From Bacillus sp. FJAT-27264 (GTDB lineage Bacteria; Bacillota; Bacilli; Paenibacillales; Paenibacillaceae): a stretch of DNA of 42,032 nt. The notes under the pieces were generated by a model. It saw only the letters and a list, made by a program, of their open reading frames with translations, searched no databases and was not told the DNA's origin. How positions within the stretch are numbered: the stretch's first letter is position 1; each line of letters opens with the position of its first letter. The position numbers and the translations under genes are program-made. Below, one piece after another: positions 33,698-42,001 of the stretch. The stretch spans positions 309 to 42,340 of the forward strand of contig NZ_MAQW01000034.1 in assembly GCF_001682855.1 (NCBI RefSeq). Reading direction: 5' to 3'.

Positions 33698-33802
33698 ATG
33701 GGATTCCCTACATCGATGGAGAGATTGGGGAGACCAAGAACAACGACAGCGCTAAGAATGCTACATGTAGCCAAGAGAACAGCCAATTTTCTTTTCATTT
33801 AA
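33698..33802 (+). CDS. Possible 34-residue peptide, convergent to the HTH-TPR gene
   Basis: An ATG at 33698 with a very good ribosome binding site (GAAAGGAG, eight bases upstream) opens a 34-codon frame ending in TAA. The peptide is basic (Arg/Lys-rich centre) with a hydrophobic tail, NFLFI, and no signal peptide. Its last 42 bases overlap the 3' end of the minus-strand regulator. It could be a signalling or regulatory peptide. No clear promoter is seen, and it could still be a chance frame. Confidence 0.4.
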   Translation: MGFPTSMERLGRPRTTTALRMLHVAKRTANFLFI

Positions 33803-35149
33803 TTTGTGCACCTCTCTAATTAAAATAGTATATCTATCTTGAGATTCTGCAGGTGCTTGATGCCTGAATTGTTCGAATAGTCCCACACATCTCAGTATTG
33901 CACTATCACACTTTATTTTAATAGAAGATTCCAAACTTTCCAATACTAGTAAGAGACCTTTTTGGAATTTTTTGTTGTTTAAATAATAAACACCTAGTTC
34001 AGCCAGCAAACGTGTATGACGATCCATCGTGATCAAACTGTTCACATTCCCAAAGAGTCCTTCTTGTTGTTTAAATAGAAAATATGAATCGAAGCGTTCG
34101 AGAACAGGGTCTATATTGAAATGGTAGGTATTCGAAGCCGCAACGATTCTGCATAATCCGACGAAAACTTCGTCTTGTCTGTTTGAGAGATAGTCAATGT
34201 ATTCTGGCAAAACCTCAACTTGCCCCCGCATTAATTTGTACATATAGCGGTTTGCTTCAGACCATTCATGGAACTGATATATGATTCGTACCTCTTCGTC
34301 AGAAGGAGAATCGACCCAATCTGCTGTACCATATAAATCTACATACTCCAAGGCCTTCTCATAATCTCCATGTTGACTGTAAACATTACCGAGCGATAAA
34401 TAAGCGTATAGGACGTAAAACACAAGGGGTTTGTTCGTTTCATTGTACGGATGACTTTTTCCACGGGATTGCTCGTATTGAATCATAGCTTTGTGTCCCA
34501 TTTTTTGCGATAAAAGCTCCACTGCATTCCATCGATGGAGAGAGACATTCACATTAATCAATTCATTAAGCGCATCCAACTGGTAGATTTCGTCCAGCCG
34601 ATCAATGTAGGGCTCAAATTGGATAGCAGCAAGCGTGTTTAGATCTTGGTCTTCACATAAGCTAATGATGAACAAACGGTAATGACAGAGGGCCAGTCGT
34701 TCGGAATGTTGATACCTCTCAGTTTCGGCGAGACATTCATAGAGAATCAACGCTGCCGCTCTCTTGCCATTTCTAAAGAATTCTTCAGCAGCCTCAAACA
34801 GCAAAGGTGCATAAGAGAGTCTGTCCAGCATCAAATGAACGGTCTGCCGAATACAATCCAATTTATTCAATTCTGCACAGCGATTAAGATACGGTCCTAA
34901 CCTACGCCAATCTGGTGAAGAATGAAAGAAGCAGTCCTGAATGTATAGATCATAAAAATGTCCTTCTTCGAGCCGCATAGCTAACGTGATCTTGTCTAAC
35001 TGTTGCATGGAGATTGTTTTTTTGTCGTTAAGAATATTGCTTAGTGTTCCAGTATGTAACTCGGCTACTTCTGCAAACTGACTGACAGTTGTCTTTTCCT
35101 CTTTTAAAAAGCTTTCTAATTGTGCGGTTATCGTGGTTGTCGGTTCCAT
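33761..35149 (-). CDS. HTH-TPR regulator, RRNPP-like
   Basis: This 462-residue protein has an N-terminal Cro/CI helix-turn-helix (residues ~14-62, TVSQFAEVAELHTGTLSNIL). A long helical repeat region covers 70-450, with clear TPR-type units such as LGNVYSQHGDYEKALEYVD and LGVYYLNNKKFQKGL. This layout matches regulators such as NprR or PlcR, which bind short secreted peptides. The start at 35149 has GAGGGTGGTG upstream. Its AT-rich sequence differs from its neighbours, so transfer is possible. No same-strand peptide gene follows its stop; a convergent small ORF overlaps it. Confidence 0.75.
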   Translation of the reverse strand: MEPTTTITAQLESFLKEEKTTVSQFAEVAELHTGTLSNILNDKKTISMQQLDKITLAMRLEEGHFYDLYIQDCFFHSSPDWRRLGPYLNRCAELNKLDCIRQTVHLMLDRLSYAPLLFEAAEEFFRNGKRAAALILYECLAETERYQHSERLALCHYRLFIISLCEDQDLNTLAAIQFEPYIDRLDEIYQLDALNELINVNVSLHRWNAVELLSQKMGHKAMIQYEQSRGKSHPYNETNKPLVFYVLYAYLSLGNVYSQHGDYEKALEYVDLYGTADWVDSPSDEEVRIIYQFHEWSEANRYMYKLMRGQVEVLPEYIDYLSNRQDEVFVGLCRIVAASNTYHFNIDPVLERFDSYFLFKQQEGLFGNVNSLITMDRHTRLLAELGVYYLNNKKFQKGLLLVLESLESSIKIKCDSAILRCVGLFEQFRHQAPAESQDRYTILIREVHKLNEKKIGCSLGYM

Positions 35150-35325
35150 ATGAACACCACCCTCACTATAAACCAAAAATAGGAAACTTATGTATTCAAT
35201 TTATATAATATTACTTATAAATACAGTGGTCAATCATAGAGATCACTAATCCTAGCGAAACCAAGACAAAATGGACAGGCTGTGATTAAATGGAAGAAAC
35301 GCTTGAAAGAGAGGAACACTCGCTT

Positions 35326-36420
35326 ATGATATTGAACCGTGCTTCTTCCCGTTTGCTGTGCAGTCTTCTTCTTGCCGGGGGGCTGTTGTCCGCTTGTGGA
35401 ACAGAGGCTGCGCTAAATCAGCCGGTAGCAACTACTGAGTCTATCCCTGAGCCGACGGTGTTCAGTGAGCCTTCGCCATCTCCTATACCTGTCGGAGGGC
35501 CAATATCCGGTTTGACTGGACTGCAGGTCCCGGAGGAAATCGTGCTGCCGCGGCCCTTATCCATAATGATCAACAATGCACCAGCCGCCCGTCCACAATC
35601 GGGGGTAAGCGAGGCAGATATTCTGTATGAGGTGCTGGCCGAGGGTGGGATTACCCGCTTGATCGGTGTGTTTCAGAGTCATACCGGTGTTGTCAAAATC
35701 GGCCCGATCCGCAGCATCCGGCCTTATCTTATTGATATCGGGGAGAGCCACGGCGGTGTGACCGTGCATGCAGGAGGCAGTCCTGACGCCTATGCTATTT
35801 TGCAGAGACAGAAGAAGGAAGACCTCGACGAAATCGGCCGGGCTGGAGCTTATTTCTGGCGGGACAAGGAGCGCAAAGCGCCGCATAATCTGTACAGCAA
35901 CACAGCAAAGCTTAGGGAAGGAACAGAGAAGCTAGGGTATGCGCAGAACACGCCAGTGCCCGGTTATCTTTTCAACAATCCTGATGTCCAGCCAACCGGA
36001 GGACAAGCCGCGCTCGAATTCAACGTGAATTTTCTATTGAAGAGCTATGATGTCGGGTATAAATATAATGTCGAGCGGGCGACGTACCAGAGATGGGTGA
36101 ACGGGAAGCCGCATCTGGATCTGAATAATGACCACTCCGTGGAAGCTGCGAATGTTGTCATAATGGGGAGTGACCATAAGGTGCTGGATGATGTCGGCAG
36201 GCTTCAGGTCGATGTGGAGCTTGGGGGAGAGGCGCTGCTGTTCCAGCGTGGAGAAGTCATTCAAGGCCGTTGGTCGCGTAAGCCCGGTGATATCATTCGT
36301 TTTGTGAAGGACGGTAAGGAGGCCCTGATGTATCCAGGTGTCACACATATTCTGATTGTACCCAACGCACCGTCATTCAGCAGTCATATTACTTACCCAG
36401 GGGCAGAGAAAACAACTTAG
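35326..36420 (+). CDS. yerB: DUF3048 lipoprotein, YerB-like
   Basis: This 364-residue protein has a lipoprotein signal with LLSAC at residues 20-24 (lipidated Cys24), then a Pro/Ser/Glu linker (to about 65). Two regions typical of DUF3048 follow: RPLSIMINNAPAARPQSGVS with GPIRSIRPY, and a C-terminal part with VIMGSDHKVLDD and QGRWSRK. It should be anchored outside the membrane; function unknown. GAGAGG lies 12-14 bases before the chosen ATG. In B. subtilis yerB and yerC also lie downstream of the pur operon. Confidence 0.85.
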   Translation: MILNRASSRLLCSLLLAGGLLSACGTEAALNQPVATTESIPEPTVFSEPSPSPIPVGGPISGLTGLQVPEEIVLPRPLSIMINNAPAARPQSGVSEADILYEVLAEGGITRLIGVFQSHTGVVKIGPIRSIRPYLIDIGESHGGVTVHAGGSPDAYAILQRQKKEDLDEIGRAGAYFWRDKERKAPHNLYSNTAKLREGTEKLGYAQNTPVPGYLFNNPDVQPTGGQAALEFNVNFLLKSYDVGYKYNVERATYQRWVNGKPHLDLNNDHSVEAANVVIMGSDHKVLDDVGRLQVDVELGGEALLFQRGEVIQGRWSRKPGDIIRFVKDGKEALMYPGVTHILIVPNAPSFSSHITYPGAEKTT

Positions 36421-36627
36421 GGAATAAGTTGATTCGTGCAGGCGAACAGTAAGATATGCCCCAGCCACTAGTGCGGAAAGCCCAAGCTTATTAAAAAGCG
36501 CGTAACATAGCCTTTTATCAATCCAGTATGTCCCATTATTTCCGTGAATGTAGAAATATTATTGCTATTCAACGAATTTGTTATCATACTGTAAAAAAGT
36601 TGTCGTTTTTTACTTCTATCCCTTCCA

Positions 36628-36647
36628 CTGTTATGTTAAGATAACAG
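36628..36647. promoter_or_regulatory. 20-bp palindrome upstream of the phosphate genes
   Basis: CTGTTAT and ATAACAG frame a TTAA centre, giving a 20-bp palindrome with one mismatched pair. It lies 87 bp before the DUF47 start, a likely operator position. It includes TTAACA-like half sites on one strand (TGTTAA), but no full Pho box array is seen. The regulator is unknown. The rest of the 313-bp gap has no gene. Confidence 0.5.
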
Positions 36648-36733
36648 AGTTGTCATTCATTTTCATGCTTTTTCATGTGGATGACTTCGCGTTTAGACCG
36701 TTATTTTATGTAATTTATGTAAAGGGGTTTAAA

Positions 36734-37354
36734 ATGATGAAGTTGAGAAAAAAGGACATATTCTTTGAAACGCTGGAAAACATGGCGGATACCATTGTCC
36801 AAGCTGCGGATTATTTTGCTCAAAATATTACTAATCTTCAGAATAACGTGGAGAGCTTTGCCGCAGAGATGAAGAAGTACGAATCGCAGTGTGATACTTA
36901 CACGCACACGGTTATCAAAGAATTAAACAAAACGTTCATTACGCCTCTAGAACGCGACGACATTATGGACCTGATCACGAGCATGGACGATGTCATTGAC
37001 GGTTTGGAAGCTTCGGCCTCACGTTTCTATATGTATAACTTGCTTGACGCGGATGAATATATTGTGCAATTTGCAGAAATTCTCCGTCAAAGCGCCTATG
37101 AAATTCAAAAAGCGGTTCACCTGCTGTCCCAGAAAAAGCTGCTGGCGATCCGTGAGTATACCATTCGCCTGAACGATCTCGAGAACCAGGGCGATGAAGT
37201 GTTGCGTACTTGCACAAAAGCCCTGTTCGAAAAAGTGAAGGACCCGATTGAGCTGATCAAGCGCAAAGAGCTGTACGAACGGCTGGAGACGACGACCGAT
37301 AAATGCGAGGACGTCGCTAACAAGCTGGAATCGATCATCATGCGTAACTCATAA
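36734..37354 (+). CDS. DUF47 (PhoU-like) protein
   Basis: This 206-residue, all-helical protein belongs to the DUF47/PhoU-like family, whose genes usually precede PiT phosphate transporters and probably modulate them. Typical segments are FFETLENMADTIVQAADYF near residue 10 and LERDDIMDLITSMDDVIDGLE near 75-95. The start at 36734 has AAAGGGG six bases upstream; a second ATG directly follows. The longer open frame is AT-rich leader. The pit gene follows after 18 bp. Confidence 0.9.
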   Translation: MMKLRKKDIFFETLENMADTIVQAADYFAQNITNLQNNVESFAAEMKKYESQCDTYTHTVIKELNKTFITPLERDDIMDLITSMDDVIDGLEASASRFYMYNLLDADEYIVQFAEILRQSAYEIQKAVHLLSQKKLLAIREYTIRLNDLENQGDEVLRTCTKALFEKVKDPIELIKRKELYERLETTTDKCEDVANKLESIIMRNS

Positions 37355-37372
37355 TAAGGGGCCTTCAAATAT

Positions 37373-38362
37373 ATGGATACATCATTACTGGTGCTTGGCA
37401 TCGTTGTATTTCTCGCGCTAGCGTTCGACTTTATCAACGGTTTCCACGATACGGCTAACGCAATTGCTACCTCTGTATCAACACGGGCGCTCCCGCCGCG
37501 TACAGCGATCATTTTAGCAGCTACCATGAACTTTGTCGGCGCCCTGATGTTTACCGGTGTCGCTAAGAAGATTGGTGGAAGCATCACAGACCCTACCATG
37601 CTGGATAACGGGATTCAAGTCGTTATTGCAACGCTTGTCGCTGCGATCATCTGGAACCTGGTAACGTGGTGGTTCGGAATTCCTTCCTCCTCTTCACATG
37701 CGCTGATCGGTGCTTTGGCCGGTGCAGTATACGTGGGAGCTGGTTCCGATCACATCAAATGGAGCGGTTTTATTGAAATCGTGGAAGGTCTTATCTTCTC
37801 GCCACTGATTGCTTTTGTTATTGGTTATATTGTAATGATTATCCTCAAGTGGATATTTGCCAAACGTAGTCCGCATACCGTCAACAAAGGCTTCCGGACG
37901 ATGCAGATTATTACGGCGGCGCTGCAATCCTTCACCCATGGTACGAATGATGCGCAAAAGGCGATGGGAATTATTACTTTTGCCCTAGTGACCTCAGGTC
38001 ATCTGGACTCCATGGAAGTGCCACTCTGGGTTAAAATCGCTGCAGCGACAGCGATGGCACTCGGAACCTCTGTGGGCGGCTGGAAGATTATCAAGACGAT
38101 GGGCTCGAAGATTTTCAAAATCGAACCGATCAACGGCTTCGCAGCCGATATTTCAGCGGCTTCCGTTATTTTCTCAGCCACACTGCTGCATTTGCCTGTA
38201 AGTACGACTCACGCCATTACTTCGGCTATTCTCGGGGTAGGATCGGCCAAGCGTTTCTCCGCTGTAAAATGGGGTGTAGCTGGACGGATCGTAGTTACGT
38301 GGTTCATCACCATTCCTATCAGCGCAGTGCTGGCAGGACTAATCTTCAAAATTTTCTTCTAA
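37373..38362 (+). CDS. pit: PiT family inorganic phosphate transporter
   Basis: This 329-residue membrane protein has about ten hydrophobic segments. It carries both PiT signature repeats: GFHDTANAIATSVSTRAL near residue 22 in the N-terminal half and THGTNDAQKAMGI near 190 in the C-terminal half. It takes up phosphate, probably as a metal-phosphate complex with protons. AAGGGG precedes the ATG. It forms an operon with the DUF47 gene and is closed by a terminator at 38385. The high-affinity Pst system is not in the window. Confidence 0.93.
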   Translation: MDTSLLVLGIVVFLALAFDFINGFHDTANAIATSVSTRALPPRTAIILAATMNFVGALMFTGVAKKIGGSITDPTMLDNGIQVVIATLVAAIIWNLVTWWFGIPSSSSHALIGALAGAVYVGAGSDHIKWSGFIEIVEGLIFSPLIAFVIGYIVMIILKWIFAKRSPHTVNKGFRTMQIITAALQSFTHGTNDAQKAMGIITFALVTSGHLDSMEVPLWVKIAAATAMALGTSVGGWKIIKTMGSKIFKIEPINGFAADISAASVIFSATLLHLPVSTTHAITSAILGVGSAKRFSAVKWGVAGRIVVTWFITIPISAVLAGLIFKIFF

Positions 38363-38384
38363 AATCATAAGCAAGTGTTCAGAT

Positions 38385-38425
38385 AAGAGTCTGGTCGACA
38401 TTGGTCGATCGGGCTCTTCTTTTTT
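38385..38425 (+). terminator. Terminator after pit
   Basis: A 15-bp stem (38385-38399 with about 38403-38418, a few G-T pairs) is followed by a TCTTTTTT tail. Confidence 0.85.
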
Positions 38426-38498
38426 GTAGTTGGGAGGAAGGCCATGAATGCGGTACAATGAAAAGAGAGGCTGAGGACAGAACGGAGGATTTCATCAT

Positions 38499-39458
38499 AT
38501 GATACGTACGATGGCGGTAACCCATCAGGGCGAAGTGCTGACAGGGCTGCTGCTGCAAGAGATCCAAATGGCGGATTACGCCTGGATCTGGGTTGATTTT
38601 GCAACGCCTACAACAGAGGAGACGTCACTTCTGGATACTTACTTTCACTTTCATCCGCTGGCGATTGAAGATTGCATGCATGTGCTGCAGCGTCCTAAGC
38701 TGGACTATTACGAGAACGCGCAGTTCTTCGTGCTGCATGCGTTAAACGAACGCACATTGGAAGCAGAAGAGGTCGACCTATTTCTCAGCAAAAACTTTCT
38801 GGTCTCCTATCATCATCAGGAGAAGACGGAGATGAATGAAGCCTGGGAGCAGGTAAAGCAGGAAATTCATAGCCGCAAAGGCTGGTCGGGCGGACCCATG
38901 GCTGCGGCATATACAGTGATGGACAAGCTGGTGGATAAATATTTTCCAAGTCTATATAGCATCGAGGACGAGCTAGCGGATCTGGAGAGCATGGGCAGTA
39001 AGGAGTCGGTGGAGGAGTTAATGAGCCAGGTGTTCGATGTCCGTGGGCGTCTATTGAAGCTTCGCCGGACTATTGTACCCATGCGTGACCTGATGTATCG
39101 GATACTCAATTCACAGCATGTGCAGAGCAATGGGGAGGAACGGATTTATTTTGGCGACATCTATGACCACCTGTTGAAGCTGACCGATATGATCGAGGTG
39201 GACCGTGAAATGACCGCTGATCTCCGGGATAGTTATATCTCGTTAAACTCTAACCGGATGAACTCTATTATGAAAACACTAACGGTCATCACCACCATCT
39301 TCATGCCGCTGACGCTGATCGCCGGGATCTATGGGATGAATTTCAAGATCATGCCCGAGCTGGAATGGAATTTCGGTTATTTCGCCGTCCTGTTGGTTAT
39401 GGTAGTCCTTACTGTGGGGATGATCGCCTGGTTCAAGCGGAGCGGCTGGTTCAAATAG
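38499..39458 (+). CDS. corA: CorA family magnesium transporter
   Basis: This 319-residue protein has the large acidic N-terminal cytoplasmic domain, a long helix (about 140-255) and two C-terminal membrane segments. The GMN signature (IYGMNF) closes the first segment, and the loop then holds MPELEWN, the usual ion-attracting acidic loop. It transports Mg2+ (possibly Co2+ or Ni2+) as a pentameric channel. GGAGG lies about 10 bases before the ATG. It is a single gene between terminators. Confidence 0.95.
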   Translation: MIRTMAVTHQGEVLTGLLLQEIQMADYAWIWVDFATPTTEETSLLDTYFHFHPLAIEDCMHVLQRPKLDYYENAQFFVLHALNERTLEAEEVDLFLSKNFLVSYHHQEKTEMNEAWEQVKQEIHSRKGWSGGPMAAAYTVMDKLVDKYFPSLYSIEDELADLESMGSKESVEELMSQVFDVRGRLLKLRRTIVPMRDLMYRILNSQHVQSNGEERIYFGDIYDHLLKLTDMIEVDREMTADLRDSYISLNSNRMNSIMKTLTVITTIFMPLTLIAGIYGMNFKIMPELEWNFGYFAVLLVMVVLTVGMIAWFKRSGWFK

Positions 39459-39480
39459 GTTGGGTGGAACAAATAAATGA

Positions 39481-39524
39481 GGCAGCAGCGTAAAAGTCCT
39501 GGGACATACGCTGCTGCCTTTTTT
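39481..39524 (+). terminator. Terminator after corA
   Basis: GGCAGCAGCGT pairs with ACGCTGCTGCC and is followed by six T residues. Confidence 0.92.
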
Positions 39525-39593
39525 GGGCGAAGTGTCGAAACTTGGTGAGATGAGAGGCAGCTGCCTGCCCCAGTCAACGATCAGTTATATCTG

Positions 39594-40154
39594 CTATTTA
39601 CGACGGCGTTTGCGGGAGGGAGAAGAAGTGACACGTTTGCTAGTGGAACGGGAAGATTTTTTGCGGCTTCCGGAGGAAGGCGACTTTTTTCTACGACGTT
39701 TGGGTCTGTACAGAGCGGCATCCTCTTCAGCGGCTAGCGCTCCGGAGGACCCTTTTCCCTTGCCAAAAGTCCCCATGACCAGCTTCACCATCGGGGCCAT
39801 CTGCTGAAAGCTCGACATCACCTTCTGGACCTTGCCCATCGAACTCACGATTCCTTCAATGCCACCCATCCGGTCGACAAAGCCTTTGATCTGCTCCATG
39901 TTGGCTAGATTCCCTAGATTCCCTAGATTCCCAAGTCCACCGAGAAGTCCCCCTGCTTTGGTAGTGACCGCCTCGGCTGCTGGGGCCAGTGCCGCATCTG
40001 CAACCTCTGTTACATCCAAACTGGGTAAGAACCCGGTGTCTCCCAGCTCTGGTGTATGCCCGTAGGGACTGATTCCAGGATAGGGTGATGTATTCAGCGG
40101 ATCAGCCAGTGAACGGTGACTCCGGCGGGAATGATTATAGTAATGCTCAGGCAT
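39594..40154 (-). CDS. YqfQ/VrrA-like protein with basic tail
   Basis: This 186-residue protein has three parts. The N-terminal part is rich in Tyr, Ser and His. A middle Gly/Leu stretch has tandem GNL units, encoded by 9-bp repeats near 39911-39936. Then comes a helical segment, FVDRMGGIEGIVSSMGKVQK, followed by a strongly basic Arg/Lys/Ser tail (last ~36 residues). The helical segment resembles B. subtilis YqfQ, a sporulation-linked protein of unknown function. The start at 40154 has AAGGA upstream; the frame upstream lacks one. The tail suggests nucleic-acid or spore-layer binding. Confidence 0.6.
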   Translation of the reverse strand: MPEHYYNHSRRSHRSLADPLNTSPYPGISPYGHTPELGDTGFLPSLDVTEVADAALAPAAEAVTTKAGGLLGGLGNLGNLGNLANMEQIKGFVDRMGGIEGIVSSMGKVQKVMSSFQQMAPMVKLVMGTFGKGKGSSGALAAEEDAALYRPKRRRKKSPSSGSRKKSSRSTSKRVTSSPSRKRRRK

Positions 40155-40452
40155 AATATCACATTCCTTCGTTATTGGTTTGCTATAATGTATGTCATGG
40201 GCGAACATAAGGTATAGACAGATGCCCGGATTACCGGGATAGGAGCGGAAAAGGGCGTATGCCCATATCAGGGGTGTGGAAATGAAAAAACCGTGTCTGT
40301 GCTTGATTTTCGGCGCTTTTGTAGTACTATAGGGAAGGCGGTTTAAGATCAGGAATGAAAAGGAGAGAGAGCCAGTTCTAAAAAAAACATGTACACCTGG
40401 GGTGGACAAATGTCCGTCGATTTCGTTCTTTACAGCGTGAAACCGTTAATGC

Positions 40453-40481
40453 TTGAAAAAAGCGCTCCAGTACAATATAGT
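40453..40481 (+). promoter_or_regulatory. Probable yerC promoter
   Basis: TTGAAA (40453-40458), a 17-bp spacer and TATAGT (40476-40481) lie 35 bp before yerC. A second candidate (TTGATT, 16 bp, TACTAT) lies at 40303-40330. The 362 bp between the YqfQ-like and yerC starts hold no convincing gene. Confidence 0.5.
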
Positions 40482-40516
40482 TAGAGGCAGAAGTCACAAT
40501 AGGGGATGATTAATTA

Positions 40517-40807
40517 ATGCAGCTGAAGAAGCTAAACGATAAAAGTGTGGATCAATTATTCGAGGCTATTTTAACTTTAAAAAATATGGAAGAGTGCTAC
40601 ATATTCTTTGACGATCTATGCACGGTGAACGAGATTCAATCGCTGTCGCAGCGTCTTGAAGTAGCCCGCATGCTGGGCAAAGGCTCTACCTACAACCAGA
40701 TTGAAGCAGAAACAGGAGCGAGCACAGCGACCATTTCGCGTGTCAAACGCTGCCTGAACTACGGCAATGATGGATATAAAATGACATTGGAACGTTTGGG
40801 ACGCTAA
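40517..40807 (+). CDS. yerC: YerC/TrpR-like regulator
   Basis: This 96-residue protein belongs to the YerC/YecD branch of the TrpR-like superfamily. The helix-turn-helix is in the second half (LGKGSTYNQIEAETGASTATISRVKRCLNYG as an extended region, residues ~54-84). The N-terminal helices would form the intertwined dimer. Targets are unknown. Its only close partner is the chelatase-like gene three bases downstream; the YerB-like gene lies about 4 kb upstream. Confidence 0.9.
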   Translation: MQLKKLNDKSVDQLFEAILTLKNMEECYIFFDDLCTVNEIQSLSQRLEVARMLGKGSTYNQIEAETGASTATISRVKRCLNYGNDGYKMTLERLGR

Positions 40808-40810
40808 TTC

Positions 40811-41596
40811 GTGAGACCGGGCGTACTGATGATCAGTCACGGTTCACGCGACGATGCCTGGGTATCTATCGTGGATGAAGCCGTAAACGGCGTATCGCTG
40901 CGGGAAGACCTTCCCGTGGCGGTTTCTTTTTTGGAGCTGGTGGAAGGCCGATTAATCCAGGACGGCATTCATGCCTTGGAGGCGGCGGGGGTCACGGATA
41001 TTCTGGTGGTTCCGCTGTTCGTGTCGTCCGGAAGTACGCATGTCGATGAGATAGCATATGCGCTCGGCGTGAAGGCGGAGCCTGAATTGGAGACGGATTT
41101 ACAGCCTTTTGCAGTTACTGCTAACGTGCATTATGGCGATCCCGTTGATGACGATCCAGATATTGCGGTCATTCTCTGGGATAAGCTGCGTGAGCTGTCT
41201 GTTCATCTTGAGCGGGAGACGATTCTGCTTGTGGGGCATGGTAGTAGGCACGACGGCTTTCGCCAGCGCTGGGAGCGGGGGATTGCTTCACTGGCGCAGC
41301 GTGTAGGACAGGTTAGCGGCCTCGCTGCGGCTGATTATGCTCTGCTGAATCCCGACAGCGTTCGGAGCAAGGCCGAGTATTGGCGGCAACAAGGCCATGA
41401 GGTACTGGTAGCTCCGCTTTTTTTGAGTGAGGGGTACTTTACCAAGCGCGTGATTCCACAGCGGCTTGAGGGCGTAGGCTATCAATACTCTGGACGCACA
41501 CTGCTCCCACACCCCCTTTTTCCAAAATGGATTGAACGACAGGTGGAGACCTTACTCACGTCTGTCTTGTCCAAAGCTGGGCATACTGGGGATTGA
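40811..41596 (+). CDS. CbiX/SirB-like chelatase, two-domain
   Basis: This 261-residue protein has two CbiX/SirB domains: VLMISHGSRDDAW at the N-terminus and ILLVGHGSRHDGF near residue 137. The His of each HGSR motif is the expected metal ligand. Such chelatases insert cobalt or iron into sirohydrochlorin, but no tetrapyrrole genes are near, so the substrate is open. The GTG start at 40811 is chosen because the ATG at 40829 would remove the first strand. It is three bases after yerC, so the two are co-transcribed. Confidence 0.8.
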   Translation: MRPGVLMISHGSRDDAWVSIVDEAVNGVSLREDLPVAVSFLELVEGRLIQDGIHALEAAGVTDILVVPLFVSSGSTHVDEIAYALGVKAEPELETDLQPFAVTANVHYGDPVDDDPDIAVILWDKLRELSVHLERETILLVGHGSRHDGFRQRWERGIASLAQRVGQVSGLAAADYALLNPDSVRSKAEYWRQQGHEVLVAPLFLSEGYFTKRVIPQRLEGVGYQYSGRTLLPHPLFPKWIERQVETLLTSVLSKAGHTGD

Positions 41597-41779
41597 GCGC
41601 TGAGCACGATGTACGCTGGGAAATGATGAATATCTGGAATTATAGATTGGTTGTCTGACTATGTGGTGAAAAGCAGCCCGGCTGCATACACATATTAGAT
41701 AAGTTATTATGGATTAATAATTGCTATATAAGATGAATAAAAGAAAGTAACAAAGAGCGAGAAGGAACGAAGGGGAAGG

Positions 41780-41900
41780 TTTGGAACTGAAGGAGCGAAG
41801 CGATCGCCTTTGTATCCAGATTTCAACCGCTAAAAGCGGCTTATAAAGAAAGAAATCTGGATACAACAGCGACCGAAAGTCCAAACATTCACCGTAGTGA
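41780..41900 (+). ncRNA. Structured hairpin element, copy 2
   Basis: This repeats the fold of the element at 21055. TTTGGA (41780-41785) pairs with TCCAAA (41880-41885). TCGC (41804-41807) pairs with GCGA (41869-41872). GTATCCAGATTTC (41812-41824) pairs with GAAATCTGGATAC (41852-41864). CCGC/GCGG forms the apex. A second hairpin, TCAC-CGTA-GTGA, lies at 41889-41900. It is in the 436-bp stretch after the chelatase gene, which otherwise shows no gene. Confidence 0.65.
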
Positions 41901-41931
41901 CGACCGAGCCTTAAGTGAAAATCTTAAGTTC

Positions 41932-42001
41932 ATCTTATATATAAGATATGATTTCAGTGAGCTAACCTGTCGTTTTAAGATGTGCAGGGGTCTCACTTTT
42001 T
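41932..42001 (+). terminator. Palindrome and intrinsic terminator near the window end
   Basis: A perfect 16-bp palindrome lies at 41932-41947 (ATCTTATA and its complement). A hairpin follows: AGTGAG (41956-41961) with CTCACT (41992-41997), helped by an inner CCTG/CAGG pair, then a run of five T residues. It may end the yerC-chelatase transcript or a transcript of the hairpin element. Confidence 0.65.

Noticed and set aside
39523..39807. 94-codon plus-strand ORF after corA
   Set aside because: It is antisense to the YqfQ-like gene and lies across the corA terminator region; no family features.
40282..40332. 16-codon hydrophobic peptide ORF (MKKPCLCLIF start)
   Set aside because: It has a tolerable ribosome binding site, but it overlaps a candidate promoter and is too short to separate from chance.
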